Positions 1 through 7,371 of a stretch of DNA of 9,557 nucleotides are shown here, piece by piece. Origin of the DNA: Candidatus Aminicenantota bacterium. Lineage in GTDB: Bacteria > Acidobacteriota > Aminicenantia > Aminicenantales > Aminicenantaceae. Location: NCBI GenBank assembly GCA_016926925.1, contig JAFGNQ010000211.1:1-9557 (forward strand), written 5' to 3'. Every line of letters starts with the position of its first letter. Position 1 is the stretch's first letter. The position numbers were made by a program, and so were the translations under genes. The notes beneath the pieces are model-generated. The model was not told where the DNA came from. It saw nothing but the letters and a program-made list of their open reading frames with translations, and ran no database searches.

Positions 1-1443
1 AATAAGTCCCGAATATTCCGAGTCGATGAATGTCCTGTCCATGACGGCCAACTGCGCCATCACGGGTTGGATACGCTGTTAGACCTGCAAGCGGAGCACG
101 ACATTAAGTTTTACCGGACCTTAGGGCAGCACCCTTGGGGAGGGCCTGCCGGAATAATTGATGCAGACGATGTCGTTCTCATCAAGGTCAACTGCCAGTG
201 GAAATGCCGGGGCACAACCAATACGGACGTCCTGAGAGGATTGATTCATCGCATCCTCAAGCATCCCGACGGCTTTCAAGGTGAGATTATCATCTTCGAA
301 AACGGCCAAGGTCAAGGAAGTTTCGATGGGGATCCCAATGGATGGGGGAACTACGCGTCCTGGCCAGAAATTGACAACGGCATTTGGATCAATGCGGAAG
401 AAGAGAATTTATTGACCGTCGATTACCTCGTCGACAAGGTGTTTAAAAACGATCCCGTATCTTCATATCTTCTTGATCCTGTTCGGGCCAACTTCATATC
501 GAGCTCGGACCACACCACAGACGGCTATCGAAAGGTCTCAGATGTCTCTTACCCGTGCTTTAGTTCCGCAAAAGGAAATCGGATAGAGTTGCGTGAAGGG
601 ATTTGGACCGTTTCGGGATACGATAGCAATTTAAAACTCATCAACGTTCCTGTCTTGAAACATCATGGAGGGACCGGAATCACAGGCACCCTCAAGCACA
701 GCTACGGGATTCTTTCCATGGCTGACGGTTCTTCAGGAATCCGTCATTACAGCGAATCTGGAACGCAGTGCGGCAAAATGTGGAGTCTCGTCCGTTCTCC
801 CGACCTAAACATTCTGGACTGCATCTGGGTAAGTCATCAAAGCCTCAGTGGCTATCCTCCGAATACGACTCACAGGTCCAATATTCTGCTTGCGGGCATA
901 GACCCCGTTGCCCTTGACTATCATGCGAGTAAGCATGTCCTTTATCCTCTTGGCGGGAGTAATATGTCCGAACATAATCCCGATACCTATGCCGGATTAA
1001 TCAACCACTTAGCTGGCGCTCGCGACTTCATCAACACCAATGGCGGTATCGGTGGCCAGCTCAGCCATACGGGTGATGAGAATATCGAGGTTATCTCAAC
1101 GGAACCTAAGCCAGTTGATCTTGCTTTGATACCCAGGTCGCTGGCTGTATTGAAGGGCGGGGAATTGATCGTAAAGGCCGTCTTTGTCAACAACACTGGA
1201 GAGCAACAAACCATACGTTTTGCAACAAAAGTGACGCTGCCGAATGGCAGCAGCTACCCCTTTTCTGATTATTTGTATGGGTTGGTGCAAATTACATTAA
1301 ATCCTTATGAATTAAAATACAAGTTGCTTTCTCACACTATGCCTACAAAGTCCCCATCCGGCCTTTATTCCTATCATGGATACATCGGCAAGCCCGGAGT
1401 AGGGCTCATTGATAAGTACACGTTTGATTTCGAAGTTGCATGA
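1..1443 (+). CDS. DUF362 domain protein, 5' partial
   Basis: The frame is open from the first base to TGA 1441-1443 (480 visible residues), so the start lies outside the window. A TTG at 67 could be called as a start, but it has no ribosome site, and the residues before it (SRIFRVDECPVHDGQL) look like continuous family sequence. Hallmarks of DUF362 proteins, judged from memory, are the VLIKVNCQWK strand near visible residues 59-68, the INVPVLKHHGGTGITGTLKH segment near 214-233, and the ILLAGIDPVALDYH segment near 295-308. From about residue 371 a separate C-terminal part rich in beta-prone residues follows (VDLALIPRSL to the FDFEVA end), probably a small beta-sandwich. No cysteine cluster for an Fe-S centre is visible. 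The biochemical role of this family is poorly defined; I assign none. It is followed by an unrelated orphan promoter. Confidence 0.8.
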   Translation, partial: NKSRIFRVDECPVHDGQLRHHGLDTLLDLQAEHDIKFYRTLGQHPWGGPAGIIDADDVVLIKVNCQWKCRGTTNTDVLRGLIHRILKHPDGFQGEIIIFENGQGQGSFDGDPNGWGNYASWPEIDNGIWINAEEENLLTVDYLVDKVFKNDPVSSYLLDPVRANFISSSDHTTDGYRKVSDVSYPCFSSAKGNRIELREGIWTVSGYDSNLKLINVPVLKHHGGTGITGTLKHSYGILSMADGSSGIRHYSESGTQCGKMWSLVRSPDLNILDCIWVSHQSLSGYPPNTTHRSNILLAGIDPVALDYHASKHVLYPLGGSNMSEHNPDTYAGLINHLAGARDFINTNGGIGGQLSHTGDENIEVISTEPKPVDLALIPRSLAVLKGGELIVKAVFVNNTGEQQTIRFATKVTLPNGSSYPFSDYLYGLVQITLNPYELKYKLLSHTMPTKSPSGLYSYHGYIGKPGVGLIDKYTFDFEVA

Positions 1444-1510
1444 TCTGACTGCAGCGAACATCAGGAATTTACGCTGCCAACTATTCTTTTCCCAAATATA
1501 AAAAATATCC

Positions 1511-1538
1511 TTGACAAAGGCTGTTATATTTATAGAAT
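1511..1538 (+). promoter_or_regulatory. Sigma70-type promoter, orphan
   Basis: A perfect -35 box TTGACA (1511-1516) is followed after 16 bases by TAGAAT (1533-1538). No good reading frame with a ribosome site follows, so the transcript starting near 1545 would be non-coding or a leader. The only downstream gene, at 1765-3186, is on the opposite strand. Confidence 0.5.
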
Positions 1539-1544
1539 GGAAGT

Positions 1545-1641
1545 GGCTCTCTTGGGCCGGCTGGAGAGAGCACCTACCTTTATGGTTCCCACCAACCCCC
1601 CTTTTGCTGACTACAGCCGGCACCTTAAGCCGTTGCAGCCA
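1545..1641 (+). ncRNA. Candidate small structured RNA
   Basis: Downstream of the orphan promoter, GCCGGCTG (1556-1563) pairs perfectly with CAGCCGGC (1614-1621). GGCT (1545-1548) can close an outer stem with AGCC (1628-1631) across an asymmetric internal loop. The enclosed 50 bases contain smaller pairings (ACC/GGT around 1571-1592). The 3' strand (CACCT..., TACAGCCGGCACCTT) faintly resembles the 3' half of proteobacterial 6S RNA, but the length from the promoter is about 100 nt to the stem or 200 nt to the next hairpin, and I cannot align it to the 6S consensus. What is seen is promoter plus stem; the RNA identity is inference. Confidence 0.25.
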
Positions 1642-1725
1642 TAAACAAAAAAAGAGAAAAAACCCTCATCTATAATATATGAAGCAAGTGGTGAAACTAC
1701 AACAGGAAAATAACGGGTATTTATT

Positions 1726-1747
1726 GGGTACAATTATTACCCTTTTC
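1726..1747 (+). terminator. Weak terminator-like hairpin
   Basis: GGGTA (1726-1730) pairs with TACCC (1738-1742) over a 7-nt loop and is followed by TTTTCT. It could end the orphan transcript on the + strand. It also lies just past the stop of the minus-strand regulator, where its reverse complement could serve that gene. The stem is only 5 bp. Confidence 0.3.
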
Positions 1748-1764
1748 TCCTGATCTGGCCGTAT

Positions 1765-3186
1765 TTACAACTTCCGCAGATATGCGGTAAGATTGACGCG
1801 CCTTCTCACAATACCCAGCTTGTGTCTGATATTTTTCCTGTGCTTTTCAACGGTTTGGGAGGAGATGCTCAGAAGTTTAGAGATGTCCTTGCTGGTCATT
1901 CCGGCTTTGATCATATTGCTTATTTCAATTTCTCTTGGAGAGAGGTTAACGGTTATGTCCGTAATCCTTCTGCCGAAAGATGAGGCTAAATTTTTCAGGT
2001 GGTACTCCAGGAGATCGATCAGTTGGGAATCGGAGTCGTTTGCTCTGATCCTTTCCAGGATAGGGGACAAAATAAGGGCTGTGTTCCTGATGATATCTTC
2101 TTGCATTTTTCTCTTTTCGATCTCAATTTGAGCGATGATCTCTCTGAGCGCAATGTTTTTCTCTTCGAGAGCTCGTTTCTGCGCGCGCAGCTCTGCTTCC
2201 GATTTGACCAACGCCTCCTCGGCCTTTTTGCGAACGGTGATGTCTTTGGTTATGGCTACGAAACCGGCCAATTTCCCTGAAGCGTCATGAACTATCGAGG
2301 CTGACATTTCTCCCGGAAAGAGAGTTCCGTCTTTTTTCACAAGCGTATAGTCAATATTTTTTACAATACCGTTTTTAAGAGTACGTCTCAGGTTTGCTTC
2401 GGCTTCCTTGTGCTGCTTTTTGCTTATGAGATCAAAAGCGCTCTTTCCAATGAGTTCTTCCTTTGTTGTGTAACCCATCATTTCCACATGAGTTTGATTG
2501 CAATCGATGATTTTCGCTACCATATCGGTGACCGTTACGGCATCCGGGGATGAATCCAGAATGCTGCGCAGCATCTCCTCGCTTTCTTTGAGGACTTTTT
2601 GAACTCTCCGGCGCTCTTCGATTTCAATCTTCATCTGCTTATTGGTTTCCAGCAGGGCGGCGGTTCTTTCCGCCACTTTCTGCTCCAGTGCGTCGTGTGC
2701 ATTTTGAAGCGCAAGCTCTGCTTTTCTGCGTTCGGTCACATCGCGGGCGGTGACGATGATGTCCTTGACCTTGCCGTTTTTCTTTTGGGGAATGAAGTGG
2801 TTTTCGAATATATAGGTTTTTCCGTCCTTATTGTTGTGTGTCGTCTCGTATTTTTTTCTTTTTCCTGACCGAGTCACCGCATTCAAGAGATCTTTGAATA
2901 TTTTTCTTTCACCGGCTGGGAAAAACTTATATAAACTCGCGCCGATAACATCTCGAATTTTTTCACTTATGGTGTGGTTGATGTAGAGGATTTTTCCGTT
3001 CAAATCTACATTGATGACTCTCTCCGGAGTCGCCTTCAAGAAAATCTGGCGTTTCTTCAATTCGTTGCGGAGCGCTGTGTTATCTCTTTTCAACTTTTCC
3101 GATGCGCTTTTTTGCCGGGATATTCGCCTCCGCAACTCTTTTGTTTCAGCCGGGAGCCTGTTCGGCTCGCTGCCGTCGTTGTTCAT
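1765..3186 (-). CDS. PAS-PAS-LuxR transcriptional regulator
   Basis: A 473-residue soluble sensor-regulator. Residues 12-46 are a charged coiled coil, 47-155 a first PAS domain (VINVDLNGKILYIN through VTARDVTERRKAE), 156-205 a coiled-coil linker, and 203-322 a second PAS domain (SILDSSPDAVTVTD through AITKDITVRKKAE). A further helical linker runs to about 400, and residues 414-473 form a LuxR/GerE-type helix-turn-helix (LSPREIEISNMIKAGMTSKD, then SSQTVEKHRKNIRHKLGI). There is no histidine-kinase or receiver domain, so a ligand or redox signal sensed by PAS probably acts directly on DNA binding. I chose ATG 3186 because AAGGGG lies 5-6 bases upstream and the -10 box TATAAT overlaps the alternative ATG at 3228. 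The longest frame (GTG 3342) has no ribosome site and would begin upstream of the promoter. It diverges from valS. Ligand and targets are unknown. Confidence 0.8.
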   Translation of the reverse strand: MNNDGSEPNRLPAETKELRRRISRQKSASEKLKRDNTALRNELKKRQIFLKATPERVINVDLNGKILYINHTISEKIRDVIGASLYKFFPAGERKIFKDLLNAVTRSGKRKKYETTHNNKDGKTYIFENHFIPQKKNGKVKDIIVTARDVTERRKAELALQNAHDALEQKVAERTAALLETNKQMKIEIEERRRVQKVLKESEEMLRSILDSSPDAVTVTDMVAKIIDCNQTHVEMMGYTTKEELIGKSAFDLISKKQHKEAEANLRRTLKNGIVKNIDYTLVKKDGTLFPGEMSASIVHDASGKLAGFVAITKDITVRKKAEEALVKSEAELRAQKRALEEKNIALREIIAQIEIEKRKMQEDIIRNTALILSPILERIRANDSDSQLIDLLEYHLKNLASSFGRRITDITVNLSPREIEISNMIKAGMTSKDISKLLSISSQTVEKHRKNIRHKLGIVRRRVNLTAYLRKL

Positions 3187-3226
3187 GTTTTTCCCCTTCG
3201 ACACATAAAATTCCCTCTGTCCGTCC

Positions 3227-3255
3227 ATTATATCCAAATTCGGATCGAAATTGAA
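3227..3255 (-). promoter_or_regulatory. Promoter of the PAS-LuxR gene
   Basis: Read on the minus strand, TTCAAT (3255-3250) and a perfect TATAAT (3232-3227) are 17 bases apart, putting the transcript start near 3220 and a leader of about 35 nt before ATG 3186. The -35 box is weak (3 of 6), as for an activated or autoregulated promoter. Confidence 0.5.
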
Positions 3256-3275
3256 AAAGAAACCGTTCGGCCCGA

Positions 3276-3304
3276 TTGACTTGGTCAGGCGGGTATTGTA
3301 TGAT
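3276..3304 (+). promoter_or_regulatory. Probable valS promoter
   Basis: TTGACT (3276-3281) and TATGAT (3299-3304) are separated by 17 bases, giving a start near 3311 and a leader of about 100 nt before ATG 3409. Its -35 box is only 20 bases from the -35 box of the divergent regulator promoter, so the two could interfere or share an operator. Confidence 0.5.
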
Positions 3305-3408
3305 GTCTGAACCGGCGAAGCGATCATAAGTGCTGACTTCACAGTATTTTACGCTTTATATGAGAGCTGTCGGTGCATGTATGATTTTGCAGGAAATGAG
3401 CGGATCAA

Positions 3409-6400
3409 ATGGCTAAAGACATTCCAAAACACTTCGATTTTGCGAATCACGAGAAGCAGGTCTACCGGAAATGGCTGAACAAAGATGCGTTTGCTGCAGT
3501 ACCGGATGAGAGGACCGACACTTACGTCATCATGATGCCCTTGCCGAATGTAACCGGCGCCCTTCACATGTGACACGCCATGGACAACCTGATGCAGGAC
3601 ATGCTGATCCGGTGGCACAGGATGTTGGGGGACAACACGCTCTGGATGCCGGGAACGGATCATGCAGGAATCGCTACTCAAGCCGTGGTCGAGAAACGGC
3701 TTTTCGAGCTGGAAGGAAAAACCCGTCATGACATCGGTCGTGAAGCACTGGTGGAGAAAATCTGGGCCTGGAAGGATGAATACCAGCAGCGCATCATCCA
3801 ACAGCTTCAAAGCATCGGGAGTTCGTGCGATTGGAAGAGGGTGCGTTTCACCATGGACGCCGTTTGTGCCAGAGCCGTCCGCGAGGCCGTTTTCCGCCTT
3901 TTCCGTGATGGACTCATCTACCGGGGCTACCGTCTGGTCAATTGGGACGCTCAGCTCCAGACTGCTGTTTCAGACGACGAGATCGTCTATGAGAAGATAC
4001 AGGGACATTTCTGGCACGTGCGCTATCCCGTCGTCGATCCTGAACCCGGGGAGCCGGAGTATGTGACAGTGGCTACGACCAGGCCGGAGACGATGCTTGG
4101 AGATACGGCCGTGGCCGTCCATCCGGACCCAACCGGTGCGCTCGAGAAGTTGAGCGAACTTCTTCCCGAGCGGATCAAGAATGTGCCGAGAAAGGAAAGA
4201 GCGCCGTTGGACGATGCGCTCCGCGAAGTCGAAGAACGGAAAAAGAGTCTGCTTCCGCTGCTCCTGAAGCTGAAGAAAATGGCGGAGCAGGGCAGGAAAG
4301 TGCTGCTCCCGCTGCTGGAAAGGGAGATACCCCTCATCTTGGATGAATGGGCTAAACCGGAACTCGGCACGGGCTGCGTCAAAATCACGCCGGCTCACGA
4401 TCCCAATGACTACGATGTCTGGACACGCCATAAGGATGAGATCGATATCATCAACATCCTGAATCCTGACGGATCACTCAACGACAATACCGGACAGTAC
4501 GCCGGGTTGGACCGCCTTGAAGCCCGTGGGAAAGTCGTAGCCGATCTTGAGTCGCAGGGGCTGATGGAGACCATCGAGGACAGAGAGATCGAGATAGGGC
4601 ATTCCGACCGCTCGAAGACTCCCATTGAACCCTACCTTTCTAAACAGTGGTTCATCAACATGGGCGATGTGGAAGGCGGCATTCTCTGCGGGCGGGGTAC
4701 GGCTAAAGAATTCCGGGCTTCTGGACTCGCGCAGGCTGCCATCGATGCCACTGACAGGGAGTGGCAATCTCCTTCAGGGCTGCGCCTGGACTTTCATCCC
4801 GACCATATCCGCTATGGAGGAACCTACCGCAATTGGCTGGGTGAGAAGAGAGATTGGTGCATCAGCCGTCAGCTCTGGTGGGGGCACCGCATACCCATCT
4901 GGCATCGCGGCTTCGAGAAGGAGGCTCTCGAAAAAACTTTGAAGCGCCTGCCCAAGGCGGATAAAGAGGAGCTGTGGATCTGGATAGTCGATTCCGAGGG
5001 AGGGCTCTTCGGACTCGACAAGATGCCCGCTCTAAAAAGCGGCCAGCACTACGATCTCCTCGTCTGTATCCGTAATGAGGCGGCTGAGGATAAATACGCC
5101 GGCGAACTCGAGAACATCGGATTGAAACACGATCCGGATGTGCTCGACACCTGGTTTAGCTCTTCGCTCTGGCCTTTCAGTACCTTGGGATGGCCGGACC
5201 CTGAAACAGCCGAGGTCGATGAAGGCCAAAGGTCGCTTAGCAGCGGGGAAAACATTCAAGATTGCCTGAGTTATTACTACCCCGGCTCCTGCCTGATTAC
5301 GGGTCGTGACATCATCACGCTTTGGGTAGCAAGGATGGTGGTCGTGGGTCTTTATCTGTTGGGTGATGTGCCCTTCACGGATTGCTTCATCCATGCCAAC
5401 ATCCAGGACGGAAAAGGCGAGCGAATGAGCAAAAGCAAGGGCAACGGTATCGATCCCGAGGACATCATCGAAAAATACGGTGCTGATGCCATGCGCTATG
5501 TGCTCTGCGATATGCAGACCGGGACGCAGGACATCCGGCTGCCGGTCCAGGCAGTATCTCCGTATACAGGGGAGCTGGTGGATTTGGCGCATGCAAAACA
5601 CGGCCGTACCATATTCACCTACATCGATCCGAGCACAGGCAAGGAGTTCGATGTACTGGGCACCATGCCGGATATCCCTATGGCCAAAGTCATCAGCGAG
5701 CGGTTCGAGATCGGCAAGGCTTTCTGTACCAAGTTGTGGAATGCGACCCGTTTTGCGCTCATCAACCTGGGAGAGCACAATTTCACTCCCTTGACTCCGG
5801 ATAAGCTGGAGGCTGAGGACCACTGGATTCTCTCCAGACTCTCGAGAACGATAGTCAAAGTGACGGCGCAGCTTCATGCCTACAATCCATCGGCTGCTGT
5901 AGGTGCCGCCCGGGAATTTTTCTGGTCGGAGCTTTGCGATTGGTATCTCGAGTTCATCAAGCCCCGCTTCAAAAACGAGAATTCGGCGCCTGCAGCCCGG
6001 ACGGTTCTGTCCTATGCCATCGATCAGGTGCTGCGGCTCTTTCATCCTTTTGTTCCGTTTATCACCGAAGCGCTGTGGGAGCTGCTGAGTGCCCAATGTC
6101 CGGTACGCGGAATTGCAAACCCGCTGCCGCCGTCCGATCTTTTGATCTCGGTGAACTGGCCTGAGTCCCATCCCGATTGGGAAAATAAGGGGATCGAGAA
6201 GGAATTCGCCGTGATTCAGGAATTGATCCGATCCCTTAGAGATATCCGCTCGCGCTACAGCATCCCGCCCCAGCAGCAAATCGAAGCGCTCATCAAAGCC
6301 GAGGGAAGAATTGCGGCCGTGTTGCTGGAATTGAAGAGTCTGATCTTGCACTTGGGAAAGATATCCTCTTTGCATGTGGCTCCGGATATGGAACGTCCGG

Positions 6401-6657
6401 CGAGCGCGGTTGTACAGATTTTACCGGATATGGAGCTTTATCTGCCTGGTCTGATCGATCCGGCCAAAGAACGGGAGCGGATGGCCAAGCAGCTCGATAA
6501 ACTCTTGAATGAAGCACAGAAGGCAGAGGTACGCCTCGGCAACAAGCAGTTCGTAGAACGGGCCCCGGCCGAAGTGGTCGATGCCGAGAGGAAGCGGCTG
6601 AGCGAACTCCGCACGCAAATCGATCTCATCGACAAAAATCTCAAAGCCCTCAAATAA
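3409..6657 (+). CDS. valS: Valyl-tRNA synthetase, interrupted by in-frame TGA at codon 55
   Basis: Class I aminoacyl-tRNA synthetase charging tRNA-Val in the cytoplasm, 1,082 codon positions. ATG 3409 opens a ValRS-like N-terminus (MAKDIPKHFDFANHEKQVYR); an in-frame TGA at 3397 excludes a longer start. PLPNVTGALHM (44-54) runs into TGA at codon 55, then HAMDNLMQD, so the HIGH signature reads HM-stop-H. Downstream everything is intact: GTDHAGIATQ (82-91), editing-domain TTRPETMLGDTAVAVHP, GTGCVKITPAHDPNDYD, WCISRQLWWGHR (483-494), DVLDTWFSSSLWPFSTLGWP (from 577), the KMSKS loop as RMSKS (672-676), the anticodon-binding domain, and a C-terminal tRNA-arm coiled coil (about 1017-1082). It is longer than the usual 880-950 residues because of three insertions. 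It is either a point-nonsense pseudogene, a base error, or recoded. ATG 3580 is in frame after the stop but lacks a ribosome site and loses HIGH. Confidence 0.9.
3571..3573 (+). other. In-frame TGA replacing the HIGH-motif glycine
   Basis: Surrounding codons read CTT CAC ATG TGA CAC GCC ATG, i.e. L-H-M-stop-H-A-M, where ValRS proteins have H-M-G-H. GGA to TGA is a single first-position change. The reading frame is otherwise undisturbed on both sides, so this is a substitution, not a frameshift. Confidence 0.9.
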
Positions 6658-6660
6658 AAA

Positions 6661-6711
6661 AGGGGACAGGCCATTTTTTCCCTGAGGTGAGCCATAAAAT
6701 TGCCTGTTCCT
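6661..6711 (+). repeat. REP-like long palindrome after valS
   Basis: Starting 4 bases after the valS stop, GGGGACAGGC (6662-6671) pairs with GCCTGTTCCT (6702-6711) over 10 bp including two G-U pairs. After one mismatch, ATTTT (6673-6677) pairs with AAAAT (6696-6700), leaving an 18-nt loop. GGGGACAGG...CCTGTCCCC palindromes of this kind, placed right behind genes, recall REP elements mobilised by RAYT-type (IS200-like) transposases; that family link is from memory and no transposase is in the window. It may also protect the 3' end of valS mRNA. Confidence 0.55.
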
Positions 6712-6731
6712 ATTTCAAGAATTCACCCCCA

Positions 6732-6753
6732 AAATCACCCGGATGGGTGATTT
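6732..6753. repeat. Perfect 9-bp hairpin (AAATCACCC/GGGTGATTT)
   Basis: AAATCACCC (6732-6740) and GGGTGATTT (6745-6753) form a perfect stem with a 4-nt loop, but no T-run of terminator length follows. The AATCACC/GGTGATT pair recurs at 7140-7171, so the two hairpins flank the intergenic octamer array. Confidence 0.6.
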
Positions 6754-6794
6754 ACAGTCGGCTGATCTGCATTTAGATTGATAATGCCTTGTTT

Positions 6795-7097
6795 AGCTGG
6801 CTGGGCAAGGCGCCAGCAGTAGAAAAGGGTCTTGCATCAAAGGTTATGTGAGATTCCTCGACAGCCAGCTTTTTTATTTGGGCCGTTTTCCCTTTCCATA
6901 TTCCATTTTGCAGCTTGCTGTTCGACTAAATAGATGGCTCTACTGTGCTGGCTGAGTAGAGTCCCTCCTGAGCAACCAAACCCTGGCTTAATCCTCACAG
7001 CCAGCATTCTTTTTTTTTGAAAAGGAGGGAGGTGCTGGCTGTAAGGGGGAAAATAAGCAAAAGGGGTTATGGTGTGGGTGAGGCTTGCCCAGCCAGC
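6795..7097 (+). repeat. Alternating GCTGGCTG/CAGCCAGC array
   Basis: Six copies of one octamer alternate in orientation: GCTGGCTG at 6796, CAGCCAGC at 6862, GCTGGCTG at 6947, CAGCCAGC at 6998, GCTGGCTG at 7034 and CAGCCAGC at 7090. Adjacent copies can form three hairpins with 43-58-nt loops. The first two 3' arms run straight into T-runs (6870-6875 and 7007-7018), like terminators. Alternative pairings exist, notably a perfect 10-bp stem between 6997-7006 and 7033-7042. The outermost arms extend to 15 of 16 matching bases. Inside the first unit GCAAG (6805-6809) pairs with CTTGC (6831-6835). No credible gene lies here on either strand. It may be a structured non-coding RNA locus or a non-autonomous repeat element. 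Confidence 0.6.
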
Positions 7098-7139
7098 CCA
7101 GCAAGCTCCTACAAGGTCGCACTTTCCAACAAAAATATC

Positions 7140-7175
7140 AATCACCCTTTGAGATGATTTGCGAGGTGATTTTTT
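7140..7175 (+). terminator. Terminator-like hairpin at end of the array
   Basis: AATCACC (7140-7146) pairs with GGTGATT (7165-7171) over an 18-nt loop and the 3' arm merges into a run of six T (7170-7175). The loop is large, so efficiency is uncertain. It would isolate the TPR gene from transcription coming out of the valS intergenic region. Confidence 0.45.
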
Positions 7176-7262
7176 GCCCGGACGTCAAGGAGTGCCTTAC
7201 CGTTTCCGAGATGGTCATAATTTAAAGGAAGAAACGAAAATGTCTGCAGTGCAAAATACCGA

Positions 7263-7291
7263 ATGACCAAAGCGGCCGTATCTGGTATAAT
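7263..7291 (+). promoter_or_regulatory. Promoter of the TPR gene
   Basis: A perfect TATAAT (7286-7291) preceded by TGG gives an extended -10 element. ATGACC (7263-7268, 4 of 6 to consensus) lies 17 bases upstream. The start would fall near 7298, leaving a leader of about 75 nt that contains a hairpin (7320-7327 with 7339-7346, one mismatch) just before the ribosome site. Confidence 0.6.
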
Positions 7292-7371
7292 CAAAAATTC
7301 AAGATGGTCTCGATTGATAGCGACGATAAACCGATGAAATCATCGCCGGAAAATTTTGGAGGATTGGTAAG

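Noticed and set aside
1312..1623. Minus-strand open frame across the DUF362 end and the following gap
   Set aside because: No similarity is recognised, it has no ribosome site, and it crosses a clear opposite-strand gene end and promoter.
3571..3630. Selenocysteine insertion at the valS TGA
   Set aside because: Deltaproteobacteria do make selenoproteins, but the residue needed here is the HIGH glycine, where Sec has no known role. Only a small CCTG/CAGG hairpin (3589-3599) follows, without the bulged GU loop of a bacterial SECIS.
5032..6375. Long minus-strand open frame opposite valS
   Set aside because: It lies wholly within valS on the other strand, shows no recognisable domain, and is explained by codon bias of the real gene.
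3580..6657. ATG 3580 as the real valS start
   Set aside because: There is no ribosome site before it, and the protein would lack the first 57 positions including PLPNVTGALHM. The upstream ATG 3409 gives a normal ValRS N-terminus in the same frame.
6795..7097. CRISPR array or integron attC sites
   Set aside because: The repeated unit is only 8-10 bases, alternates in orientation, has uneven spacing (28-77 bases between copies), and lacks GTTRRRY/RYYYAAC cores; no cas or integrase gene is nearby.
6837..7145. Minus-strand open frame in the valS-TPR gap
   Set aside because: It runs through the alternating octamer repeats and poly-T tracts, has odd composition and no domain; it is more likely a product of non-coding sequence.
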